A stretch of DNA of 42,497 bases from Candidatus Omnitrophota bacterium. GTDB taxonomy: Bacteria > Omnitrophota > Gorgyraeia > 2-02-FULL-51-18. The notes under the pieces are model-generated. The model saw nothing but the letters and a program-made list of their open reading frames with translations, ran no database searches and was not told where the DNA came from. Of the stretch, positions 26,193-34,504 are shown one piece after another (position 1 is the first letter of the stretch; each line of letters opens with the position of its first letter). The stretch is taken from assembly GCA_016180585.1 (NCBI GenBank), contig JACPAX010000011.1, forward strand, positions 1 through 42,497, given 5' to 3'. The position numbers were made by a program, and so were the translations under genes.

Positions 26193-27068
26193 TTAAAATT
26201 CAAATCCCACATTCAACCTCACGAGATCATCGCTTGAGCGGGTCAGTCCAATGGCAAAACCGAGGCTTAACATGGCTCTCTCGCCCACATGGACCATGAT
26301 GCTTGGCTGCAGATAATGTTCCTGATTCTCTGGGTCGATCTTTAAACTTTTAGAATCTCCGACACCACCCAAAAGCTCGAGAGCAACGCTGGCAGGACGG
26401 ATCCATGCTCCGTGACCGCCAGAATCATGATGATGGCGCTCTCCCTCTTCTGATCCGGCGGTAAGCGCATAAGAAACGCCCATCGTGTACCCAAAGGCCG
26501 TGACGCCATCATCGGTATTCGACTCATTGATCCAGTTGAACGCGGTATTCCAGCGCTCGAGAAAATCCTGCGAGAGAATAATACGCGTCTCGACGATTCT
26601 TTCCCGGCTCGGCTCTTCGGTCTCTTCTTCCTCGTAGGGCGGTTTGATCCATCCGCTGACTTCCATTTTATACCGCGTTTCGGGGTCCAGGTCCTCGTAC
26701 TCCACGTACACAACGGGATTGAGAGGGACATCCTTTTCAAAGAGCCTGTACCGAGCCTCGTACCGAAAGCCGGTAAATTTCGCCTCATCACCCCCTGTCT
26801 CCTCAAACCACTCCGTCATCCACTCAAGTGCTAACTGACTCGTCGGCGCGTACTCAAGTTCCACCATGTGAGATAGATAGTTCTCTTGCCCCTCCTCCCG
26901 CTTATGTCCTGAGGGAGAAGTGAAATCATTCATGAGCATGAGCTCAAGTTCCCCGGCGTCGATAGGGTGGCCATACGTTGTCAGATAAGCGCCTTCCGCA
27001 TAGCAAGGATTTTGAACAAGCGCTAAAACCGATAGTGTCGTTAAAAGAGCAAAAAACACCCGTTTCAT
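26193..27068 (-). CDS. Predicted outer-membrane beta-barrel protein
   Basis: Signal MKRVFFALLTTLSVLALVQNPCYAEG; alternating beta-rich sequence ending RLNVGFEF; His-rich EGERHHHDSGGHGAW. The track ORF N-terminus is an extension upstream of the signal peptide. Confidence 0.75.
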   Translation of the reverse strand: MKRVFFALLTTLSVLALVQNPCYAEGAYLTTYGHPIDAGELELMLMNDFTSPSGHKREEGQENYLSHMVELEYAPTSQLALEWMTEWFEETGGDEAKFTGFRYEARYRLFEKDVPLNPVVYVEYEDLDPETRYKMEVSGWIKPPYEEEETEEPSRERIVETRIILSQDFLERWNTAFNWINESNTDDGVTAFGYTMGVSYALTAGSEEGERHHHDSGGHGAWIRPASVALELLGGVGDSKSLKIDPENQEHYLQPSIMVHVGERAMLSLGFAIGLTRSSDDLVRLNVGFEF

Positions 27069-27091
27069 GGATCTTCCTCCTCTGTATTTTC

Positions 27092-27607
27092 TTACCTGCG
27101 CAAAACGAAACGGACCGGCACTTCGACCCACGAAGAAAAAACCATGTCGCCGAACCTCGCCGGGGAAAATCTCCAGAGACGGACCGTTTCCAGGGCCGCC
27201 CGGTCCAGGACCGTGTGGCCCGAGCTTTTTTTGACAAGTGTCTTGGAGGCCAGGCCTTCTTTTTCGACCAGGACCTTGAGCACGACCAGGCCTTCCCACC
27301 CCCTTCGTCTGGCAAGCTCGGGGTAAACGGGGGCGGGATTGGCCAGGACCCCGGGCCTCGCCTCCCGAACCGCGCCGCGCCGGACCAAAATCTTTTCGGG
27401 CTTTTTTTCCTCCTTTGGCGGGTCTTTCACGGCCGCCATCTCTTCTTCCGGCGCTCGGATTTCCGTCTCCTTTTCCTCGATCAGGTCGACCTCGACGCTC
27501 GAGGGGGCCTCCTTCACCGCGAACTCAGGCCGCGAATGAAAACCCACGGAACCCGCGCCCGCAAACAGCGCGTGCCCGAGAAGCGACATGGCCAGGAAGC
27601 GCTTCAT
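27092..27607 (-). CDS. tonB: TonB-like energy transducer
   Basis: Acidic/Pro-rich middle; C-terminal PAPVYPELARRRGWEGLVVLKVLVEKEGLASKTLVKKSSGHTVLDRAALETVRLWRFSPAR. Confidence 0.9.
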   Translation of the reverse strand: MKRFLAMSLLGHALFAGAGSVGFHSRPEFAVKEAPSSVEVDLIEEKETEIRAPEEEMAAVKDPPKEEKKPEKILVRRGAVREARPGVLANPAPVYPELARRRGWEGLVVLKVLVEKEGLASKTLVKKSSGHTVLDRAALETVRLWRFSPARFGDMVFSSWVEVPVRFVLRR

Positions 27608-27635
27608 GGCCCATCCCTCCTTAAAAAACTGTTCA

Positions 27636-29753
27636 TTACCAGCGCAGCACTGCGCCGGCGTAATAGTTGCGCCCGTCGGCCGGGTCTATCCCGACGCTCG
27701 TGACGCGCGCGAAGTAGCGCTCGTTAAAAAGATTGTTGATCCCGGCGAACACGCTGACCGAATCCCCGATCAGCTTGCCCTCGAGCATGAGGTCCCACAC
27801 TTTATAGGAGGACAGGTAACGTTGAGGATTGTTGGTGTCTTCCCCGAAGTGGTCGTCCAAAAACGTGCCGCCCAAACGCGCTTTGAATCTTTCCCTGATC
27901 GCGTACTCGATGCCGGCCTTCATCGTGTAATCCGGCGCGTACTGCGGCGTGAGTCCCGTGCTCGGTCCCGCGACAAAGACGGCGTCGAGATACGTCAGAT
28001 TGTAAAACAAATGGACCGATCCCCGCTCCGCGCTTTGGCCGAGCCAATCGGTCAGGTCAAAGTCCATCGCCAGCTCCGCCCCGTCGACCTCGGCGTCGCC
28101 GACATTCTGAATCGTGTTGCCGACGGTCCCCGTCTGTCGGTCGAATTCCATGTGAAAAACGCTCGCGTCCCAGACGAGAAACGACGCCAACCGGCCTCTC
28201 AAACCCGCCTCGCCCTGCCAGGCCTCGCCCTCGTCCAAATCGCCGCTCACCACCTGATTGGTCCCGAGGGGAACGGCGTCGGCGTAGACCTTCGGCCGGT
28301 AGGACTCCGACCAGTTTCCGTAGAGCGCGAGCTCCGGACCGATTTCGTAGGCGGCGCCCACTCCAAAAAGCGGGACAAAATCGTATTCGGACTCGTCCGC
28401 GAGGGGCGCGGTGGTTTTGTCCAGGTTCGTGTTTTCCCGAATCCCCTGCCAGATATTCTCAAGCCGCAGTCCGGGAGTCACCGAAAGCGCGCCGAATTTA
28501 AAGACGTTTTCCGCGAATAAAGAAAAATAATTCATTTGCCGGTCGCTGTCTTTACGGATGGCCCCGTCGAGCGCGTCGCCCGTCGTGCCGCGTTTTTCCT
28601 CCCGCGGCGAATCGGAATGGTAGTAAAACATCCCGGCGCTCAGAACGTGGTCCGCCGAACCGAAGGCCTCGTACCGGCGGCGCAGGCGAAGATCCGTGCC
28701 GGCCGTATAAAATTCCTGACGCTGGATGTCATTGGTCGACGCGTTGGCGCCGGTGGGGATCGTGCCGAAACCGCCGCCCCGCTGGCGCCAGCTCAGGCGT
28801 TCGTAGTCCCCGCCGAAGAGTTTCCAGTCCAGGAAGAGGGCCTCGGAGATTTCTTTTTCGTAGGCAAGCGTGCCGTAGTAGCGGTTGAGCTCGAAGTGGT
28901 CCGACAACCGCGTGGATTTGGAAAGATCGACGTCGAAGTCCGTCCGCGTCAGGCCGCCGGGCTCGCCGTGCGTTTCCTCGTAGAGGTCGAAGGCGACGGT
29001 CCATTTGGCCGTAGGGTCGGGCTTCACCACGACCTTGACGCCGCCGTAATACACCTCAAACTGGCTGTTGAACTCCCGGAAACCCTGGGACTGCCTGTGA
29101 TGAAAATAATCATAATGGCCAAGAATCCCTTGAGTGCCGCCCAGGGCCGTGGTGTGGGAGTAAAAATCGTGGCTTCCCATCGAGTTTTGCGTAAGAAACG
29201 AAAAGGGACCTTCGTAAGGGTCTTGGGTCACGAAATTGATCGCGCCGCCGGGCTCGGGGCCGTACATCAGCGCGGAGCCGCCGCGCACAAATTCGATATT
29301 GTCGACCACCTCCAAAGGCGGCGTGTAATACGCCTCGGGATACCCGAAAAGATCCGCCTGAATGGGCACGCCGTCTTTCAAGACCTGCATGAACTGCGCG
29401 CGGTCGGGATTGAGGCCGCGATAACCGAGACTGAAAAGCGGCGTGGTCTCTTCGCTCAAGACAAGCCCCGGCGTTGTCTGGAGCGCCTGGCGATAGTTGC
29501 TGTTCACGGCCGGCGGAGCGTCCCCAAGGTCCACGACGGACGTTTTTTTGCCCGCGTAGAGCTTCGCCCCCTGCACGTCCGGCAGCGTCGCCTGCCGCTC
29601 TTTCCGGGCCGTCACCACGACTTCTTTGAGCGTGGCCGTGGGGCGGTCCTCCGCCGCGTCGTCCGCGGCCGCCAGAGAAGCGTGCGAGATCAGAACCCAG
29701 GTATAAAAAAGAACCGTTTGTTTTTTGGATAAAACAAATCTCAGCCGATCCAT
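27636..29753 (-). CDS. TonB-dependent outer-membrane receptor (siderophore/ferric-citrate type)
   Basis: TLKEVVVTARKE TonB box; plug domain ALQTTPGLVLSEETTPLFSLGYRGLNPDRAQFMQVLKDGVPIQADLFGYPEAYYTPP...VRGGSALMYGPEPGGAINFVT; C-term GINNLFNERYFARVTSVGIDPADGRNYYAGAVLRW. Confidence 0.94.
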   Translation of the reverse strand: MDRLRFVLSKKQTVLFYTWVLISHASLAAADDAAEDRPTATLKEVVVTARKERQATLPDVQGAKLYAGKKTSVVDLGDAPPAVNSNYRQALQTTPGLVLSEETTPLFSLGYRGLNPDRAQFMQVLKDGVPIQADLFGYPEAYYTPPLEVVDNIEFVRGGSALMYGPEPGGAINFVTQDPYEGPFSFLTQNSMGSHDFYSHTTALGGTQGILGHYDYFHHRQSQGFREFNSQFEVYYGGVKVVVKPDPTAKWTVAFDLYEETHGEPGGLTRTDFDVDLSKSTRLSDHFELNRYYGTLAYEKEISEALFLDWKLFGGDYERLSWRQRGGGFGTIPTGANASTNDIQRQEFYTAGTDLRLRRRYEAFGSADHVLSAGMFYYHSDSPREEKRGTTGDALDGAIRKDSDRQMNYFSLFAENVFKFGALSVTPGLRLENIWQGIRENTNLDKTTAPLADESEYDFVPLFGVGAAYEIGPELALYGNWSESYRPKVYADAVPLGTNQVVSGDLDEGEAWQGEAGLRGRLASFLVWDASVFHMEFDRQTGTVGNTIQNVGDAEVDGAELAMDFDLTDWLGQSAERGSVHLFYNLTYLDAVFVAGPSTGLTPQYAPDYTMKAGIEYAIRERFKARLGGTFLDDHFGEDTNNPQRYLSSYKVWDLMLEGKLIGDSVSVFAGINNLFNERYFARVTSVGIDPADGRNYYAGAVLRW

Positions 29754-29788
29754 GATTTTTTAACCTCTTTTTTTCGTTAAGCGTAAAG

Positions 29789-29876
29789 TTGAGACTGATT
29801 CTCAACCCTATCCCAAAAATAAGCCCAATCGACTCCGCGGATTGGGCACTGGTTGAGACTCTATCTCAATTGAGAA
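29789..29876 (-). promoter_or_regulatory. Two Fur-box-like operators upstream of the TonB receptor operon
   Basis: TTGAGACTGATTCTCAA (29789-29805) and TTGAGACTCTATCTCAA (29853-29869), the latter continuing into TTGAGA; both are TTGAGA-N5-TCTCAA. Confidence 0.75.
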
Positions 29877-29912
29877 GAGCTGTCAAGAATTATTTTTAAA
29901 AAAAGTCACCCA

Positions 29913-29992
29913 TGTCATTGCGAGGAACGCCGTGACGAAGCCATCTATGCGCAGAAAGATTGCTTCGCTCCCTTTGGTCGCTCGCAATGACA
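29913..29992. repeat. 80-bp inverted-repeat element of GTCATTGCGAG type
   Basis: tgtcattgcgag (29913-29924) ... ctcgcaatgaca (29981-29992), with inner arms gaagccatct / agattgcttc. Confidence 0.88.
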
Positions 29993-30012
29993 CCTTGCTT
30001 TGTGTGTTTGCG

Positions 30013-30582
30013 CTAACCAAAAAGCCCGCGGCGGACCATCATCACCGCAATCGCGGCGAGAAAAAGGCTCGCGATCTTCGAGAGCGTGTGGGAACCCGCC
30101 TCCCCCAGAAGCGAGGAGAGCCTGGAGGAAAAATTGAGGATCGCCGCGCAGAGGAGGATGTTCGCGACGATCGCAAAAAGCGTCGGATAAATTCCGTACG
30201 AGTTGAGGAGAATAAGCGAGGTGGTGAGCACCGCCGGGCCCGCGATGAGCGGCACCGCCAGCGGCACGACGCCCACGGTCTGGCCCGGCACGCGGGGGCT
30301 TTTTTCGTCGGACAAAAGGTCGCGGATGGAGATCACAAAAAGAATCACGCCGCCCGCGACGAGAAAATCGCTGATGGTGATCCCGAGCCAAAGAAACAGA
30401 AGCCTGCCGCCGAAGACAAAGAGCACCGCGACGAGGAGCGCGGTAAAGGTCGACTGGATGATGAGGCGCCTTTTCTCCTCGGCCGCCATCCCGCGCGTGA
30501 GGGACATGAAGATCGGGAGCATTCCCACCGCGTCGACCGCGACAAAAACCGGCACAAACGCCAGAAAATAAGCGGACATCAT
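30013..30582 (-). CDS. MarC/UPF0056 family membrane protein
   Basis: FVPVFVAVDAVGMLPIFMSLTRGM...GVVPLAVPLIAGPAVLTTSLILLNSYG. Confidence 0.9.
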   Translation of the reverse strand: MMSAYFLAFVPVFVAVDAVGMLPIFMSLTRGMAAEEKRRLIIQSTFTALLVAVLFVFGGRLLFLWLGITISDFLVAGGVILFVISIRDLLSDEKSPRVPGQTVGVVPLAVPLIAGPAVLTTSLILLNSYGIYPTLFAIVANILLCAAILNFSSRLSSLLGEAGSHTLSKIASLFLAAIAVMMVRRGLFG

Positions 30583-30609
30583 TCCTCCCGCGAATCACCT
30601 GTCATGACG

Positions 30610-31242
30610 CTACCGGGCCTCCCTTTTCAAAACAGCCTCCACGTCCGAGACGAGTTTGGACGTGTAGCCGTGATACTCCCCGACGATCATCCCGTCGGAG
30701 GCGACCAAGAGGCTCGTGGGAATCCCGACGACCCCATAGGCCCGGGCCACTTCCATGTCGTCGTCCAAAAGCAGAGGATAATTGATTCCCATCTTTTCCG
30801 AAAAAGCCCTCACCTTCGCGGCGGACTCTCCGACATCGACGCCGAGGACTGTGAACGAATCGCCCCCGCGCCTGGCCTGAAGCTCGACCAGATCCGGGAT
30901 CTCCTCCCGGCAGGGCGGGCACCAGGTCGCCCAGAAATTGAGAAGCACCGCCTTCTTGCCCTCGAGAACCTCGTCAAAACGGACCGCTTCACCCTCCAGG
31001 TTTCTGAGTGTGAAATACTGGTCTTCCGTAAGCCGTCTCGAAGACACCGCCTCTCCGCTCCCGTCGCTCCCGCCACAGCCGGTAATGAGAACCAACAGGC
31101 AAAAAGAAAAGACCCTCCAGCCACGGGTGACGCCGAAGGGGAGTCCTCTTCCGCTCGCAGCCCGCAGAATGACGGGCGAGAACGGAAGAGTCCCGCAGGC
31201 GGCAGGACCCGTGGCTGGAGGAACCGCGTCATTCTTTTTCAT
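30610..31242 (-). CDS. TlpA/ResA-like thioredoxin-fold lipoprotein
   Basis: LLNFWATWCPPCREEIPDLVELQ; lipobox region WRVFSFCLLVLITGCGG; ATGA overlap with the DsbD-like gene. Confidence 0.9.
   Translation of the reverse strand: MKKNDAVPPATGPAACGTLPFSPVILRAASGRGLPFGVTRGWRVFSFCLLVLITGCGGSDGSGEAVSSRRLTEDQYFTLRNLEGEAVRFDEVLEGKKAVLLNFWATWCPPCREEIPDLVELQARRGGDSFTVLGVDVGESAAKVRAFSEKMGINYPLLLDDDMEVARAYGVVGIPTSLLVASDGMIVGEYHGYTSKLVSDVEAVLKREAR
31114..31221. repeat. 108-bp inverted-repeat (MITE-like) element inside the TlpA signal-peptide region
   Basis: 15-bp perfect arms cctccagccacgggt (31114-31128) / acccgtggctggagg (31207-31221), inner imperfect stem gggagtcctcttccgctcg / cgagaacggaagagtccc. Length is 36 codons. 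Confidence 0.88.
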
Positions 31243-31943
31243 ATGAGCAGTCCCCCCGCCTTGATCAAAAGATACTCCGCGGCCGCTATCAGAAACCACC
31301 CGAAGCCCTGCTTCACCCGCTCAAGCCACGCGCCGGATTTCGGCAGGGACGCGACCAGCCCCGTGAATGTCCCGAGCACGATCAGAAGAAACCCGACGCC
31401 GTAGCCGAACACGAAAAGAAGAAAAAATCCATAGACGACGTCGTGCCTGGCCGCGACATACGCCAAAATCGCGGCCAGCGCCGGCGCGGTGCAGGGCCCC
31501 ACGATGAGCCCCGACACGACGCCGACCCAAAAAACGCTTAAGAAACCGCCGCGGGGGGTCGGCCGCGGCCCTCCCCCCGGCGAAAGCTGGGGAATCGAGA
31601 AAACGCCAAGCATCGAAAGCCCCATCAGAAGACAGACGTTCGCGACAAAAAGGTAGGTCATCGGGTGGGAACCGATCTGCCCAAAAAGCTTGCCGGTGAG
31701 CGAGGCAAAAAGACCGAGCGCCGCGTAGGTCAGCGCCATTCCGAGCACGTAAACGAGCGAAAGAAGGAAACCCTTCCAGCGGCCTCCCGCGCTCCGCGCG
31801 CCGATGGCGCCCAAGGTCAGCGGAATGACGGGATACACGCAAGGCGTGAAGCTCACCACGACCCCCGCGATGAAGACGGCCGCAAACGCGAGAGCCGGGC
31901 TCGTGCGGATGACTTGGTCCATGTTGGCGAAGAGCGATTCCAA
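31239..31943 (-). CDS. CcdA/DsbD-like cytochrome c biogenesis transmembrane protein
   Basis: VVSFTPCVYPVIPLTLGAIGA; GLIVGPCTAPALAAILAYVA; multi-TM. Confidence 0.92.
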   Translation of the reverse strand: MESLFANMDQVIRTSPALAFAAVFIAGVVVSFTPCVYPVIPLTLGAIGARSAGGRWKGFLLSLVYVLGMALTYAALGLFASLTGKLFGQIGSHPMTYLFVANVCLLMGLSMLGVFSIPQLSPGGGPRPTPRGGFLSVFWVGVVSGLIVGPCTAPALAAILAYVAARHDVVYGFFLLFVFGYGVGFLLIVLGTFTGLVASLPKSGAWLERVKQGFGWFLIAAAEYLLIKAGGLLI

Positions 31944-32012
31944 GGGGACGTCCTTTTCGGGCTATTCTACAGGACGCCTCGGGAAAAAGAAACAGGATTA
32001 CCGCGACAAATT

Positions 32013-34108
32013 TTAAACGGAACCCAGCACATAGCGCTCGGCTTTGCGAAAAAACTCGAGCAGGCGCTCGAAGGCGAGCGTGAGCTTCGGAAGGAGCGCG
32101 TAGCGCTCGGCCAATATCCGGGTGTTTGGGTCCGTCTTGCCGTCCAAAAAAGCCCTCAAGGCGCCGGGCAATTCTTCTTCGATCGAAATATCCAGACGCG
32201 ACGCGTAGGCGTTGACGAAGGAATCCGGAAGCTTGTCCGCCGGCAGACGCGCGGCCCACATGAGAAGCAGAAGATCGCGCGCCGCGTTCGGAAGCTGACC
32301 TCTCTCCAACCTGCCGGAGGGCAGATAAGGGCTTCCCTCGGAAAGTTTATCCAATGTGGAAAACGAAATTTCCGGCGCCGGTTTTCCCGAATCGTCCTTT
32401 GGCCTTTCCGCGAGCAAAAGGCCGAGCGAAACTAGTTCCTTGGCCGCCCGCGTCTCCATCAGCGCGGAGAGAAACTCGGGCCTCCCCTCAAGCCTGAAAT
32501 AATAATTCTCGGTGGGCCGCTCGTCGAGTCTGGCCAGGTAAACCGCCCAGGCCAGTTCATTCTCCGCGTAGGCCAGCGCCGTGCCCCGGTCCTGCGCCGG
32601 GAAGCGGCCCAGATCCAAGACCACGCCCCGCAGACCCTCGACCGCCCGCCCCGACACCCGGAAGGACTCGAAATCCCCAAGCGCCTCGTGGACTTCCGCG
32701 ACCTGATTCTGCCAAAGCTCGCTCGTCGAGGGGCCGCCCGCGGCCTTCGCCTGGGCGGCAATCTCCTGTCTGGCCGGCGGCGGCACGCGCAAAAGTTCCC
32801 TGCCTTTCCAGTCCGTCATGACCCCCTCTCCGCCGGCTTCTCTCCTGAGATACACCGCCCGGTCCGTGACCGGAAACGGAAACCTGGGCCCCGTGGGAAT
32901 CCCCGTCAAAACCTGGTTCACGAGCAGTCCTTCTCCTGCCGGCACCGCCGCGAATGTCGTCGGAAAACCAGACACGTCCCTCGCCGGCAAACGCAAACCC
33001 GCCAAAAATGCGTCATTGCGAGCCGGAGGCGCCTGCCCGCCTTCTTTGTGGCGGGAAGCAATCTTTGCCAAGTAAGGTGTCCCCATCACTTGCGGCGCCG
33101 CCCGCCAGCCGGCTGCGCTGTCCCGAGTAAAATTCAGGGATCCGCGGAGACCGGAAGTCCGGCTTGCCAAATCCTTCTCGAGAGTGGTGATGGAGGCTTC
33201 CCGATGGCCGGACCCGAATTCCCTTTGAAGAGATTGAATGGAGGCGTCGGAGACTATCTCTCTCCTCATTTCCTCCGGCAAAGCTTGCAACGCTTCCAAA
33301 AGACCGCGGATGGCTTGCGACCGAATTGCTTCAGCTATCTTTTTTACTCGCGCAACGCTTATCGGTTGATAACCTTCATACCGTTCGGCGACAGACCACC
33401 CTCCGGGGGGCGGCGTTTCCTTTGCCGTCGAGCCTTTAAAAATATCAGGCGCTTTCTGAAACAAAACAAATAGTTCCTCTTCTCCGTCCGAAATGGAAAA
33501 TGAAAAAGCGTGCTCTCTCAGAAAACTTTCCGGATCGGCCAATCTCCGGGCGGCAACCAGGAGCGCTTCTTCGCCCAAAACCACGTCTCCCATGACGGAC
33601 CGAGCGATCTCAGACGGCGGGAGAATCCTCAAATCTTTAAAGAATTGGCTTTGAAAATCTCGGTGACGAGTTTCCAGGGAGATTTCGTATCGGCCGGGCG
33701 TACGGATCAAAATATTCAGCTTGTCCGCCAAGGTTTTTTGATCGGAAATTTTTCGCAACATGCTTTGCAGTGTTCGCAAGTACCGCCGAACTCTCAGGAG
33801 TCTCGTTTGGACATCCTCGCTGCTCATCTGAGGCTCGAGAGCGGCGGCCGGCTCTTCCAAGGCAAGTTTCAAATCCTTGGCAAGCGTTTCCACAGCAGAC
33901 TCCGCTAAAAATGGCTGAGCTCTAATAATATTTGGAAGTTGTGAGCTCCACTGTTCCAGGTGATCCAGGAGCGCCGGACGATAGGTAAATGGTTCCAGAT
34001 AGGACCGCCATGCCCCGAGGTCCGCGGCTGGCCGCCCACCGCCCGCGACCCGGCCGCTAACGGAAGCATCAGCGGACGGGCGCCGGAGATCTTGTGGCGC
34101 CCTTGCCA
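32013..34108 (-). CDS. Giant-protein-like fragment of unknown function (possible start MARAPQDL); track ORF extends to 34526 antisense to another gene
   Basis: Long ORF with GGGRPAADLG linker and no signal peptide. The N-terminal portion of the track ORF (34109-34526) is antisense to a better supported plus-strand gene. Confidence 0.55.
33011..33065. repeat. CGTCATTGCGAG...GGGAAGCAATCT repeat inside the coding region
   Basis: cgtcattgcgagccggaggcgcctgcccgccttctttgtggcgggaagcaatct; related to 29913-29992. Encodes IASRHKEGGQAPPARND in the minus-strand ORF. Confidence 0.75.
33172..33242. repeat. About 70-bp direct repeat, copy A
   Basis: tccttctcgagagtggtgatggaggcttcccgatggccggacccgaattccctttgaagagattgaatgga; copy B at 34426-34499 nearly identical. 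Confidence 0.92.
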
Positions 34109-34113
34109 TGCGC

Positions 34114-34142
34114 TTGACAAAGCCGGCTTGGTTTGATAGATT
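34114..34142 (+). promoter_or_regulatory. Sigma70-like promoter for the small coiled-coil gene
   Basis: TTGACA (34114-34119), 17-bp spacer, TAGATT (34137-34142); ATG at 34149 gives a very short leader. Confidence 0.7.
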
Positions 34143-34148
34143 GCGCGC

Positions 34149-34415
34149 ATGCCCAAAGACAAGACTCCCAAGCCGGGCCCCGAATACTCCAAAGAACGTG
34201 AATGGAGGGCGGTGCTTGAAGAACTCCAAGGCCAGTTTCGCGTATTTGGAGACGGCCTCTCTGACTTGCAAGACAAAGTCGGACAACTTCAAACGGATAT
34301 TTCCACTCTCAAAGAAGATACGTCTTTGATTAAGACCGCCATCCCCACGCTCGCCACCAAGAAAGACCTTGGCGCGCTCGAAAAGCGCCTGACCACGCTC
34401 GAATCCGCCCGGTAA
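34149..34415 (+). CDS. Small coiled-coil protein (88 aa)
   Basis: MPKDKTPKPGPEYSKEREWRAVLEELQGQFRVFGDGLSDLQDKVGQLQTDISTLKEDTSLIKTAIPTLATKKDLGALEKRLTTLESAR; heptad pattern and good upstream promoter. Confidence 0.75.
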   Translation: MPKDKTPKPGPEYSKEREWRAVLEELQGQFRVFGDGLSDLQDKVGQLQTDISTLKEDTSLIKTAIPTLATKKDLGALEKRLTTLESAR

Positions 34416-34425
34416 AAACAAGACC

Positions 34426-34499
34426 TCCTTCTCGAGAGTGGTGATGGAGGCTTCCCGATGGCCGGACCCGAATTCCCTTTGAAGAGATCGAATGGAAGG
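34426..34499. repeat. About 70-bp direct repeat, copy B
   Basis: tccttctcgagagtggtgatggaggcttcccgatggccggacccgaattccctttgaagagatcgaatgga. Confidence 0.92.
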
Positions 34500-34504
34500 T
34501 TTTT

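Noticed and set aside
28536-29732. Plus-strand 398-aa ORF (and 27588..28520)
   Set aside because: Antisense to the TonB-dependent receptor, which has clear motifs.
29932-31404. Plus-strand 490-aa ORF
   Set aside because: Antisense across MarC and TlpA; low-complexity charged translation with no recognisable domain.
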